The notes under the pieces: generated by a model
What the model saw: the letters and a program-made list of their open reading frames with translations, nothing else
Database searches by the model: none
What the model was told of the DNA's origin: nothing
Program-made: the position numbers and the translations under genes
Shown here: in pieces, positions 12,148-22,364 of the stretch
Layout: the number at the start of each line of letters is the position of its first letter
Position numbering within the stretch: the first letter of the stretch is position 1
Assembly (NCBI RefSeq): GCF_021462225.1
Contig: NC_061800.1
Span: 2,800,501-2,864,500, forward strand
Source: Girardinichthys multiradiatus
Taxonomy: Eukaryota > Chordata > Actinopteri > Cyprinodontiformes > Goodeidae
Reading direction: 5' to 3'
DNA: 64,000 nt

Positions 12148-12237
12148 GCTCTCAATGGGTTTGTCCTAGTCATCACCAGCGATGGGACCATTTTCTACTC
12201 CTCTCACACCATCCAGGACTACTTGGGCTTCCATCAG
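12148..12237 (+). CDS. ahr: aryl hydrocarbon receptor, PAS-A exon 1
   Basis: Thirty codons encode the start of the PAS-A fold, with motifs ALNGF, GTIFYSS and IQDYLGFHQ that align with [17 protein letters not shown] and IQDYLGFQQ of known AHRs. The exon is flanked by TTCCAG and GTACTC and is in phase 0 at both ends. PAS-A supports ARNT heterodimerisation. The short size and phases equal those of the corresponding vertebrate AHR exon. Confidence 0.95.
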
Positions 12238-13309
12238 GTACTCTCCACCTTGAATCTGCTTAGTTCTTGTTTTGCTTAGTGATGAATGTCAGAACCAAAG
12301 CATGAGACACAGGAAAAACCTCATAATGCCTTTTTATATGGTAAGAAAAGTCTTGTATACCTCAGGAAAGTCTAGGAATTACTCTACAGGAAGGAGTTGA
12401 AGGTTTCATCAGATCAGCAGTCAGACAAAAAACATTCACTTACAGATGATTATATGCAGAAACATATGAAAAGACTATTATAGCATACAGCATATTTGCC
12501 ACCAATCATCGATGCAACATTGGAGCCTGATGCTTCCATCCAGATGAGGAGTTTGTGTGCAACATGTGAGTGAGATAAGCTTGTAGGTCTTGGATGTTCT
12601 TTTGGATGTCCACAATCACTGCATAAGTCATTATCAATGTGTAGCTAAGCCTTCATAATAGAGTCACTTTAACTTCATAATAGACCTCAATAACAGAGTC
12701 ACATTACAGCAGTGTTCTACAGAGAAGGGAGCTGTTTAAAGCATTGTGTGTGTCAGTCTAATGATCCTTCACGGATGAAGAAAACGCAGCCCCAAGCTAA
12801 GCTCACGCAAATGTCACATTATTGTTTATCTGTCTTGCATTTCAATGGTGCAGGAAGATTGTCTGCCTTATTTAGGTTAGATAACACTCAAGAATCTCAT
12901 TTTTACTCCTCTAAAACTGTACCACCCACCATTGGATCACCTGCTAAGCCAGGTGTTTTAGGTCACATCAAAAAATTGTGTGGCTTGACCGCCTCAACTC
13001 AGGGACACCTTAAATATCACATGTATGTGTCACTGCTTTGGAATCAATGCAAGTGCTAATCAAATGCTAACCATAGCAGTAACAGAATAATAACTTTATT
13101 TAATGTAATGCTATGCCCCCACCCAATATATATGATTCGTGTGCTTACAATTTATTTGTCATCTTTAGATCATCAGTGTTTGGAAACTGACTCAGTTTTT
13201 GTTGTAATGTAAAACAAAAATCCCAGACCTACTTCTTTTAAGCTTATGTATAATTTTCTACTTGTGTAACGTGCTCAGTAATTCCTCCACGTATTTATTT
13301 ATTTGTTAG
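12238..13309. other. ahr intron, nothing identified
   Basis: About 1.1 kb without recognised feature. A 115-codon open frame at 12712-13059 has no homology I recognise and no consistent splice borders. The intron ends in TTTGTTAG. Confidence 0.5.
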
Positions 13310-13442
13310 ACAGATGTCATGCACCAGAGCGTGTATGAGCTGGTCCATACAGAAGATCTTCAGGAACTTAGAAGAAACCTGCACTGGGCTTTGAATCCTC
13401 CCCAGGCTGCAGCATCTGGCATTTCCCAGAACACCCCCCAAG
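13310..13442 (+). CDS. ahr: aryl hydrocarbon receptor, PAS-A exon 2
   Basis: This exon encodes the central PAS-A segment, with [16 protein letters not shown] and LHWALNPP, the AHR signature helix region (human SVYELIHTED and LHWALNP). It starts in phase 0 after TTAG and ends one base into a codon before GTGACC. The following exon supplies AG to complete a Glu codon. Confidence 0.96.
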
Positions 13443-14235
13443 GTGACCACTTTCCTCTCATCATGGGTTTATGACGTTCAGAGCTTTAATGAGGCTGAAA
13501 ACTGTACAATAAAACCAAGCTTGATCGTCTACTCTTTCAATATCTTTTCCTAAGGCATTTGGGTATTTATTTTTTGTACGATTTGATTATAAAGTTGGCC
13601 CATCTAGAACCCACTGGTGGCCGTTGTTTTACTACAAGGATTGGTGGTACCTCTCTCTGTCAGACTGATTATAACCATTGGAAAAGCACAGGTAGCAGAA
13701 ATGGAGGAACAAATGATACATGAGTTTACTCTGGTGTGTGCAGTTGGTTCCCAGCTTTTAACCTCAATGAGAACAAACAGCCAAACATCAGTATAAGATG
13801 GTTAAGTACACAGCATTAAGCCATGAGGCCAGCCTCAGTTCCGATCACATGACTCTGTAATCTCCACTGTGGCTTATGAGCCGAAGTGGTCCTAGATTTG
13901 TATTTAGTTTGTAAGATGCTTATGTGTGTGTGTGTGCGTGCGTGTGTGTGTGTGTGTGTGTGTGTTTGTCCTTTGGTGGGGAGCTTTGAATTTTGGCTAA
14001 GACCAAGAGTCCTAACACATCTACAGCTTCTCTGAGAAGCGCCTGGTTACTAAGCTTCAAGCATATTCAGAGAGATGCACCTAAGACAGAACACTGTACA
14101 GATCAACATGAATCATTACATGAAGTCCACCACCTCAGAAGATAAGAAAATTAAAGACACTGAGTGAAACTGAATTTGGGAATTCTTTGGTCATAAAATA
14201 GTGACAATGACTGGTTTGTGTTTTTGTTGCCATAG
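13443..14235. other. ahr intron with LINE scrap and dinucleotide repeat
   Basis: The part from 13600 to 13715 is a fragment of the L2 3' region also found at 200-350, 53815-53945 and (reversed) 63135-63250. A (GT)n microsatellite follows at about 13922-13970. The rest is unassigned. Confidence 0.7.
13922..13970. repeat. (GT)n microsatellite
   Basis: An almost uninterrupted TG dinucleotide run with a few C interruptions, inside an ahr intron. Confidence 0.9.
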
Positions 14236-14369
14236 AGATTGAACCTGACAGCAGCTGTTCTTTGGTCACCTACAACCCTGAGCAACTTCCACCAGAGAAC
14301 TCCTCCTTCCTGGAGAGGATCTTTGTGTGTCGCTTCCGCTGCCTCTTAGATAACTCCTCCGGCTTCCTG
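14236..14369 (+). CDS. ahr: aryl hydrocarbon receptor, end of PAS-A
   Basis: The encoded segment includes [30 protein letters not shown], aligning with YNPDQIPPENSP and [14 protein letters not shown] of human AHR. It is the C-terminal part of PAS-A and the PAS-A/PAS-B connector. It starts two bases into a codon after CATAG and ends at a codon boundary before GTAAGC. Confidence 0.96.
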
Positions 14370-14877
14370 GTAAGCTTGCATGGACCAACCTGCAGACCAT
14401 AGCCCTTTGTTGTTGCTTGAGTAAAGGCTTGTACATCTTCAATGGAAGATGTACAGTCTCAAAATATATCAAAAGGTACCTTTCTTGCATTGAAAAAGGA
14501 ATTAAAATCCTACTAATGTACATATAAAATTTTTTCAAGTTACTTAAAAAGTAAAAAAAAATATTTTTTTAAAGCAAAGTCCTCCAACTTAATGCATCAC
14601 TTTGTTCAGACTTCTTCTATTTGTCCTAAAATCCCAACATCAAAGGACAATTTGTTGGTATTTTAGACTCAGACACAATATTGTCACTCAGTGGGTGAGA
14701 ATTTATCGACTATATGGAAATGCAGATTAATAAATAAAGAGAAAGACTGTATAGTATAATGTATAGGTAAGAGGCTTTAAAGAAAGGCACATATGTTAAT
14801 CCTGCTAGAGAAAAAAATATAATGTTGGATTTTTCCTTACAGGTAAATAATGTAAGTATGGACCTGTTCCTCTGTAG
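14370..14877. other. ahr intron
   Basis: Short AT-rich intron with no other feature recognised. It begins GTAAGC and ends TCTGTAG. Confidence 0.7.
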
Positions 14878-15080
14878 GCTCTGACCATCCAGGGCAGACT
14901 CAAGTTTCTGCATGGACAAAACCAGTGGCAAGAAAACGGAGGAAAGGCCATGCCCCAGCTGGCCCTTTTTGCTATCGCAACTCCTCTGCAGCCTCCATCC
15001 ATCCTGGAGATCAGGACCAAAAATATGATTTTCAGGACCAAACACAAGCTGGATTTTACTCCCCTGGCCTGTGATGCTAA
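14878..15080 (+). CDS. ahr: aryl hydrocarbon receptor, PAS connector and start of PAS-B
   Basis: This exon encodes LKFLHGQ, then [20 protein letters not shown] and [11 protein letters not shown], near-identical to mammalian AHRs. The second part begins PAS-B, which binds ligands such as dioxins and tryptophan metabolites and contacts HSP90. The exon ends two bases into the Lys codon completed by the next exon, before GTAATG. A competing minus-strand open frame over the same bases is only a shadow of this conserved exon. Confidence 0.97.
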
Positions 15081-15256
15081 GTAATGACACATTTTAATGC
15101 CCTCAGTAGTTTTATGTCTGTTAGCTGCTTCATTTCTACTAGTGCTAAATATTGCAACATACAGAAAGATGATTGAAAGTCCTGGAGGATTGGAATTATA
15201 TTGTTAAATTTCCTAGGAACAAAGTTTTGTTGATTGAGTCAGTTTTTGTCTTTCAG

Positions 15257-15366
15257 AGGAAAGATTGTTCTGGGGTACACTGAGGCTGAACTACGAGTAC
15301 GAGGATCAGGATATCAGTTCATCCACGCAGCAGATATGTTGTACTGTGCAGAGAACCACGTCAGAA
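15257..15366 (+). CDS. ahr: aryl hydrocarbon receptor, PAS-B exon
   Basis: This exon encodes [29 protein letters not shown] and NHVR, the core of the PAS-B ligand-binding fold. It begins after TTTCAG with one base that completes the split Lys codon. It ends one base into the next codon (Met) before GTAAGT. An 8.3-kb intron, swollen by mobile elements, follows. The residue before the final Arg is Val, where human AHR has Ile. Confidence 0.97.
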
Positions 15367-16079
15367 GTAAGTACATATTAACAAGAGGTCAACCAGTATG
15401 AGAATTTCTATTAATAATGCCGATGTTCAAAATTCAGGGTGGCTATGGGTGTTTTGCTGTTCTCGTATTTTTATTTCACACCAAACCCTTGCCATGTTCT
15501 TGTATCTTTTACACTGCAGTAGTAGGGTGTAGTGAGCTGGTTAAAACAGAAGCTTTTCAGGTCGCCCCACATTTGTGCATTTTTTCAGCTTCCATTAAAG
15601 TTTATCACAGAGAAAAAAACACCCTGTCAGAGAGTGATGGAGCATATTTACATATAGCTTTGGCACATTTTTGTACTACACAGACTACACAAGCAGACAA
15701 CATGCTTATAGTCATAACATCATGTTTCTCAGCCATCATTCATAGTGGGCCAAGAATGTAGCAACAACAGATTGTGTACTAACAGTCCCAAATGCAACAG
15801 TAGTGTGTGTGCCTGGCGGAGAAGAAGATCAATCAAACATAGTCGTTAAAGGTGACAAATGACTCAGTTTAGAGGCAAACGTCCAACCTCTGGGCCCCAT
15901 TTCAGGAAGCGGGGTTAACAAGCTCCACATAGAGGCACATACCCTGAGTAGACCTACTCCACACTATCAAAGCCAGGGTTTTCAGTTTCAGAACAAGGGG
16001 TAAAACTTGGGTTACTCAACTCTTAGTCATAGTCGCCCAGAGTTAACCATGAATGTGAGTACATAAGAAGCCTTATCAT
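15367..16079. other. ahr intron, mostly unassigned
   Basis: No exon was recognised. Sequence at about 15890-16060 (GGGCCCCATTTCAGGAAGCG and following) resembles the end of a common teleost DNA transposon fragment. That identification is weak. A 114-codon open frame at 15417-15761 has no recognisable domain. Confidence 0.35.
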
Positions 16080-16480
16080 TGCAAGGCAGATAACAATGAT
16101 TTGCAAATCCTGTTCAACCTATATGCAACTGAATACATTACAAAGACGAGATATTTAATGTTCAAACTGATAAACTTTATTGTTTTTTTCTTTGCCAAAA
16201 TTCACTCTTTTTGAATTTGATGCTTGCAACATGTTCCAAAAAAGATGGGACAAGGGCAAAAAATTACTTGGAACATTGAAGTGCTCAAAAACACTTTTTT
16301 GGGACATTCCACAGGTGACACTGCATTAAAGGGTGGTTTTCAGCAGTTAAAGCCACAAAAAATTGCCATGAAAGTTGAGGTTAACAACTGCTAACAATTT
16401 TTGCACAGCATCAAAACTGTCAGGAATTGAGTGGCTTTGTTTGTCAGTGTTTCCACCATAACCCCTTTATCTCCCATGTC
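16080..16480. mobile_element. Mariner-type non-autonomous element fragment
   Basis: The phrases TTGCAAATCCTGTTCAACCT, GATATTTAATGTTCAAACTG and TGTTCCAAAAAAGATGGGAC are characteristic of an abundant teleost DNA-transposon-derived repeat with ends of the type AAAGTTGGGAC. It is non-coding and both borders are vague. Confidence 0.5.
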
Positions 16481-16796
16481 TAGGGGAGGCTTTCACGTGT
16501 AAAGGAAATTGCTGTGAGCCATACAAATACAGATCAAGTAAGTCACCACTGGATGGGGTGACTACCTTTCTGTAATCAGATGCTTACATTTTAACAATTG
16601 GTTGATGCAAGTTTCTACAAAAGTATTTGATTTAAAAGAATTGAAGATTCACATTCTTTGTAATCTTTTAAGCCTTTTTCCATTAAAACATATGATTATG
16701 CATGAAATATAAAACAAAGAAAACATTCAGCCCATATTAGATTTACAAGAAATCATTGTGATTTATATCGCATTGAGATTTCAATGTACTGTAAAG

Positions 16797-16990
16797 GGTG
16801 CAGCAGTGGTGGCATAGGGGGTTAAGTGTGCAACCCATGTACAGATGCCTTAATCCTCAGGCTGTAACTCCGGTTTGAGTCCCAGTCTGTTGACGTTAAC
16901 TGTATGCCCTTCAACCCCCTCTCTCCACACTATTTCCTGTCTACGTACTTTTAAAAATTATTAAAAATAAAGGCTGCTAGTCCCTAAAAA
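16797..16990 (+). mobile_element. tRNA-derived SINE
   Basis: A box A-like segment (GTGGCATAGGGGGTTAAG) is followed by a box B match GGTTTGAGTCC at 16872-16882, the internal RNA polymerase III promoter layout of tRNA-derived SINEs. The downstream body and an A-rich end AATAAAGGCTGCTAG complete a unit of about 190 bp. Confidence 0.7.
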
Positions 16991-17279
16991 CAAACATTTA
17001 GGGCCTGATTGTCAAAAGGTTTACATGTGGTTATGTACACGTGGGCAAAGCTGATCTACAAACCAGGTTCTAATAATTTTGAGTGTCAGCGGAACAGTGG
17101 GCGCAAATCTTTAAGTGTGTTGGCCTTCATAAATATGCAAAACATGATAATGACCCAAATACACAAATTTATGGGAGAGGATATACAAATTTAATCCCTT
17201 ACTACCTGCAATGAGATTTATCAAACCTGAAATGGATTGCTGGTGCTGTTTTTGCATCTATTGTTAATGCATCCCTACC

Positions 17280-18660
17280 ATGAAGCACTTTTCTGTAAAA
17301 GTTACAGGACTACTGCACCATATTGAGGGGAGGATGGATGGGACCATCTATCAGGAGATATTAGTCAACGACCTCCTTCCCTCAGTAAGGGCATTGAAGA
17401 TGGGTCATGGCTGGGTCTTCCAGCTTAACGAATGACCCGAAGCACACAGCCATGGCAACTAAGGAGTCGCTCAGTAAGAAGCGTCTAAAGGTCCTGGAGT
17501 GGCCTAGCCAGTCTCCAGACCTGAAACCATTCAAAAATCTTTGGAGGGAGCTGAAAGTCCATATTGCCCAGCGACAGCCCAGAAACTTGAAGGATCTGGA
17601 GAAGATCTGTATGGAGGAGTGGTCCGAAATCCCTGCTGCAGTGTGTGCAAACCCCGTCAAGAACTACAGGAAACATCTGATATCTGTCACAGTGGGGTTT
17701 TGGGGTGGACCGAAGAGCAGACATGAGCTCGGAAGCAGCATCTTAAATAAATCCTTACTTTATTTGCAGGATCAAAAACGTAACAAAAATTACTGCAAGT
17801 ACAACACAGAACTGGAGTCCAAAAACTTACGAAGCTGAAAACACAGCAGGAACATGGCATGAACGAGGGTAGCGAGCGTGAGCGAAGGAACCAGCTGAAA
17901 ACAAAGAGCACAGATCAACTAATATACAGGGAGACGTGAGAGGAGAACAAAGGACAGATAATCAAAAAGACACAGAACAGGTGTGGCAAGGAGACAGGGA
18001 GGCTGAAGGGACAGGTGGAACGGATTAACCAATAAAGAGAAACATAGACCTAAGCAGAACAATAGACTAAGATAAAATAACCAAAACATAAAAAATCTAG
18101 AATAACCAAGAGGTAAAGGAAACAGAGGAACTGGAAGGAACAGAAGAATAACAAGAACCTAAGGCCTAAGAAAAAGGAGAATATAAAGAAACCCTGACTA
18201 CAAAACTAAACACTGATAGAACAAACTGAGAATGAAGCAGAAGAAATGAGGACTAGAATAAAAGTAAACAGTAACTAAAGCTAACCTATAAAAGGAGGGA
18301 CTGGAGAATAAAGATAAATTAGAGGAAACAGAGCTAAGAGGGACAATGAATGTAAAGGGGACAAAAACTGAATAATTAACAACTAAAAGAGGAAAACTAA
18401 TGACGAGAGGAGAACACACTGGGAGGCAAAAGGAAACCAGAACTGTCAGAACACAGAAAGCAATAAACATGAATACAAACCCTCAAACAAGAAACATCTA
18501 GCAAAACAAAACACAAAACCACAAACAAAGTCCAAAATGTCACATCCTGACAGTATCTGTAATTGCAAAAAACAGGTTTCTGTGCCAAATATTAAGTTTT
18601 GTTTTTCTGATGTATCAAATACTTATGTAATGAAATAAAATGCAAATCAACTACAAAAAG
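17280..18660 (+). mobile_element. Tc1-like transposon split by an LTR
   Basis: The left part (about 17280-17684) encodes the C-terminal third of a Tc1-family transposase: NDPKHTA containing the second catalytic Asp, then [20 protein letters not shown]. The right part (18553-18660) is the Tc1 3' end, with AATACTTATGTAATG and AATAAAATGCAAAT. The two halves are separated by an 868-bp LTR insertion. The N-terminal two thirds are missing. The expected catalytic Glu of the DD34E triad (normally in NPIENLW) reads as Lys, so the encoded enzyme would be dead. Confidence 0.85.
17685..18552 (-). mobile_element. Solo LTR inserted in Tc1 element
   Basis: The insert starts TGTCA and ends TGACA, the inverted TG...CA ends of a Ty3/gypsy-type LTR. 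Left and right flanks ATATC and GTATC are a 5-bp target duplication with one change. The body (T-rich when read on the minus strand) resembles other fragments at 25795-26340 and 54830-55040, which share the TGTCAGGATGTGAC-type end. No internal genes are present, so this is a solo LTR formed by recombination. Confidence 0.7.
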
Positions 18661-18724
18661 AAAATTATACATCGAACAAGCTCCTTCTACTGCTGTTTCA
18701 ATATTTTACTCACAGAATAATATA

Positions 18725-19006
18725 AGAAAGTTTTGTCTATGATAGCATCTGATTTGATTCAAATAATAAACTCATCCCTTGTGTCAGGTGCTTTCACCCA
18801 TGCCCTAAAAACAGCAATTATCAATCCACTGTTAAATATAAAAAAGAATAATCTGGACAAGTTGCTACTGCAGAATTACAGGCCCATCTCAAATCTCCCA
18901 TTTCTCAATAAGGGTACAGAAAAAGATGGGTTTTAATAGTTAAATACCTTTCTAACATTGACCAGCCGCTTTGACGTCTTTCAGAAAGTTTCAGTGCTCA
19001 CCACAG
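18725..19006 (+). mobile_element. L2-family LINE fragment, left of Gmr1-like element
   Basis: The frame reads LQNYRPISNLPFLNK and then a DVFQ...AHHS-like segment, the start of an L2-type reverse transcriptase domain. It belongs to the same subfamily as 57935-59680. It is broken off at about 19006 where Gmr1-like sequence begins. The same LINE appears to resume near 22365. Confidence 0.7.
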
Positions 19007-19029
19007 CATTTTTTCTCCTGTCGAACTAA

Positions 19030-19480
19030 TCGCCCAGAATGGAGTTGGGGCATCTGACGCTGATGTGCATAAGATGGAGTTGCAGATGGAGATACGTCGT
19101 TTGGAGCTGTGGGAGAAAGAGCTGCAGCACCAATTTGAGCTGTATAAATAAGAATTTCAGGCAGCTGGGAGACGCGGCATGGTGCCTCTTTCTTCTGGTC
19201 CGAACAGCAGTCCTGTGTCGACAGTGTTTGAAGTAAATAAATGCATTCTATTGATGCCACCGTTTAGTCAGACGTAGATAAGTATTTGGTTTTGTTTGAA
19301 CGTGTGGCGACATCACTGAGCTGGCCTAGGGGTGTTTGGCTGTTGCTTTTGTAATATGTATTTACCAGTAAGGCACAGGAAGCCAGGATGCGTTGCTGTC
19401 CCCTGGTGACAGTTTCTAATATGATAAAGTGAAGAGCGTGGTGGAAAAAGCTTATAAGCTGGTGCCTGAGGTGTGCTGTT
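19030..19480 (+). pseudogene. Gmr1-type gag pseudogene, SCAN-like capsid
   Basis: A coiled, charged segment (KMELQMEIRRLELWEKEL) is followed after stops by DVDKYLVLFERVATSLSWPR and TSKAQEA. The second part has the helical pattern of the SCAN-like capsid domain of Gmr1-type elements, from which the vertebrate SCAN domain is known to descend. Several in-frame stops break the frame (for example at the codon after WLLLL), so it is not functional. Confidence 0.65.
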
Positions 19481-19499
19481 TGTTCAATTGCATAAAGTG

Positions 19500-20240
19500 T
19501 TTCTCGAGTGCGAACTGTTCACCGGTGAAGAACAGGATGTGCGCCCACTGAGTGAAATAACTGATTGTGCGTGTGGATACTTCCTACAAGACTCGTTGTT
19601 GGTGAGGAAATAATTATCACATGCTGACAGTGTGGGAGATCCTGTGTTTCAAATAGTTGGGCCTATTAAGTTTCGCTCCACAGTGTTAAAAGTGACCCAT
19701 GATGAGTGTAGCTGCTCTGGTGTTGGGAAAACATATGACCGGGTTTTGAGAAGGTTTTTCTGGCCTATTCTGTCTTAAATAGGATGCTTCTGCTTATATT
19801 AAGGTGTGACATGTCTGTCAGCCTATTACCAAGCCCAACCAGATTTTTAAACTGTTCCCACTGGGTCCAATTATTGTAGCATCTAAGCCATTTGAGCATT
19901 TAACAATTGATTACGTGGGCCCGTTGCCTTGTTTCCAAGATTGGATCATCATATCTGCTCATTGTGATGTGTCAAACTACACGGTATCCAGCCGCTTATT
20001 CTTTACACACTATAACTGCTAGGTCAGTTGTATGGGCGTTAACTCAGTTCTTTTCAGTGTTTGGCATCCCGAAAGTGATTCAGTCCTACCAAGGCACAAC
20101 TTTTTCAACACATTTGTTCAGTCAGGTCCTGAAACAACTATGTGGCGTATCATATCATCCAGAGAGTGAGTCCCTCCTGCATGCTTATTGTATAGAGTTG
20201 GATGGTGACTGTGAGTAAGGCTTGCCTTGGCTGATGCTGT
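19500..20240 (+). pseudogene. Gmr1-type integrase pseudogene
   Basis: The frame includes a zinc-binding-domain-like part (HDECS, KTYDRVLRRFFWP, CHVCQ-like) and the core start FEHLTIDYVGPLP with the first catalytic Asp. Part of the core with the second Asp region (FGIPKVIQSYQGTTF, where Asp has become Tyr) follows. Stops and frameshifts are numerous. Its position ahead of reverse transcriptase is what marks the Gmr1 type. Confidence 0.65.
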
Positions 20241-20879
20241 CCGCCAGAGGGGTTGCCCAGGAGAACACAGGGTTTAGGACAAATGAATTAGTTTTTTAGT
20301 TGGTTGTGGTGGCAGACCAGGCTGAAAGAGCCTGTTCCACTGGAAAACTTGGTGGATTGCGAATGGTTTTAGGAGACACCTGTATGCAGGCTGGAAGCTT
20401 GTTAAAGAGAGACTGACTGTAGCATAGAAAAAAATTAAAACATGATGCACACATTTCTGTCTGGTGATCAAGTGTAGGCTTTGTGTCCAGTCACGACTTC
20501 CCCTTTTCAGGCTAAATTCACTGGCCCATATGCAGTTCTAGAGCGGATTTCTAATAAGAATTATTTAATCTCGATGCCAGAGAAGAGAAAGAAAACAGAG
20601 TTGTGTCATGTAAATATATTATTTTTATGAGATGGATTTATTTGAGTCAGGGTGTAATGAGGTTACACCTGCGTGTACAGTAAACAGCTTTGCAGGGGTG
20701 AGAAAGAGGTCCAGCACCACAGAGCGCACTGTCTCCTGTGGGGGACGACACTGACACAGATGGCATGGACAGCACGCTTATACATGGACGTCTTAAACAT
20801 TAATTGCAAAGGTTGGACACTTTGTTGGCTCACTTGCCTGCATGTCATGCTAAACAGTTAGCGGAGTTGATAAATCACT

Positions 20880-21893
20880 TACCTTGTCTATTTTTGGACA
20901 TGCCAGTACGTACGTATTTGGTAGAACACGATGTGGATGTGGGAGACGCTAAGACAATAAAACAACGTTTTTTACAGGGTGTATCTGGAGATGCGCAAGT
21001 AATACGGTGATGTTGTTTGGGCTGAAAAATGCACCGGCAGCATTTTAATGATTGATGAACAGAATGGTTAGTGACATGCCTAGTTTTGTGGTCTATTTGG
21101 ATGACATAGTGGTGTATTCTGACACCACTATGTCATCCATTGGAGCGCATCCAGGACCTTTTCGCTCGTTTGGAGGGAGCGAGGTTAACACTCAACCTCG
21201 CAAAGTGTGAGTTTGATAGGGCAACTGTCACCTATTTAGGTCGTGTAGTTGGCCATGGTGAGGTCCAACCTGTTACGGCTAAGGTGCAGGCGGTTGAGCA
21301 GTTTTCGGTTCCAGCTACTAAGTAGGAGCTTATGCATTTTCTTGGGCTGGTGTGGTTTTATAGATGCTTTTGTCAAAACTTCTCTTCTGTCATGGTGCCT
21401 TTGACCATTTTGCTGCGTAAAGATGTTACATTTGAATGGTCTACCCTTTGTCAACAGGCGTTTGAGCAGGTGAAAAGGCTCCTTTGTGCTGCTCCTGTGT
21501 TGGCTGCACCACTTCTTCAACATCCTTTCCAGCTTCATGTGGACGCAAGCCACATGGGTGCTGGATCTGTTCTTACGCAGACTGATGGTGTAGGTATTGG
21601 TAGGTCTGTGAACTATTTTTCAAAGAAATTTGAACTACTCTGTGGTTGAGAAGGAGGCCTTTGCTTTAATTCTTGCTTTGAAACATTTCGATGTTTATTT
21701 AAGTGGTGGCGCTAACATTGTGGTCTATACGGATCATAACCCTCTGACGTTTCTGTCTTCCCTAAAATGCCCAAATCAGCACCTGATTCAAAAGTTGTTG
21801 TTTCTTCAGTCCTACAATCTGGACATTCGTTATACTGTATTAAAGGACACGATAGTGTCGTAGTAGACGCTTTGTCACGTGCTCCGTCATTGT
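20880..21893 (+). pseudogene. Gmr1-type reverse transcriptase / RNase H pseudogene
   Basis: This region encodes the catalytic YLDD box (VVYLDDIVVYSD at about 21091-21124), then LNLAKCEF and VTYLGRVVG of the palm-thumb. The connection domain FEWSTLCQQAFEQVK and RNase H motifs LHVDAS and VYTDHNPLTFL follow, ending near a VDALSRAPSL-like end. It is split by frameshifts and a foldback duplication immediately after the YLDD box, so it is inactive. Confidence 0.8.
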
Positions 21894-21916
21894 AGCCTGT
21901 TTGCCTTTGTGCCTGT

Positions 21917-21941
21917 CCCCCCCCCCCCCCCCCCCCCCCCC
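21917..21941. repeat. Poly-C tract of 25 bases
   Basis: An uninterrupted run of 25 C directly after the end of the Gmr1-like RNase H coding region. On a single strand it would be a G-quadruplex/i-motif-prone homopolymer, and its exact length is prone to sequencing error. Confidence 0.9.
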
Positions 21942-22364
21942 ATTATCATTTTTTTGTTTGTTTGTTCTTCCTGTTCTTTAAACAGCTTCTGTGTGTACCA
22001 GTTGCCAGGCTGGAGAGTGATCTGAGGAGGAGAGGACCTGTAGACACGAAACGTTTGATGGTCTGAGTATTTATTTGTGAAAAGAGAAATATGCAGAGGT
22101 TTATAAAGTACTTACAAAAATGAATAAGTAAAATTAAAAATACCTTAATAGAAAATTATTTTGGTAAAAGTGAAAGTCACTGATAAGAAAAGTATTTAAG
22201 TAAAAGTCAGAAAATTGTTCACAATAATTGGGAAGGTAAAAGTGAAAGTGAAGCGCCCCTAGACTTATGTTTGATAAATAAACATCACTAAAGTGCTTAA
22301 GATGGTTACTGGTGTCATGTCCCTCCATTCTTTTGTTACTGTCCTCTGAGCCGGGACATAACAG

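Larger units (their letters stand above)
19007..22360 (+). mobile_element. Degenerate Gmr1-like Ty3/gypsy retrotransposon
   Basis: The order on the plus strand is gag with SCAN-like capsid (about 19030-19480), integrase (about 19500-20240), then reverse transcriptase and RNase H (about 20880-21890). Integrase lying before reverse transcriptase is the defining feature of the Gmr1 clade of Ty3/gypsy elements known from fish; ordinary gypsy elements have it after RNase H. All frames contain stops and shifts. After the RNase H end lies a 25-base C tract and then a non-coding stretch that may be the 3' LTR. The element seems to have landed inside an L2-type LINE. Confidence 0.7.

Noticed and set aside
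14805..15092. Minus-strand open frames of 95-126 codons
   Set aside because: They lie opposite a highly conserved ahr PAS exon and have no domain. They are open because of the codon composition of the true exon.
16860..16985. Possible genuine tRNA gene
   Set aside because: Box A and B are degenerate, the cloverleaf cannot be closed, and an LINE/SINE-type body follows. It is a SINE.
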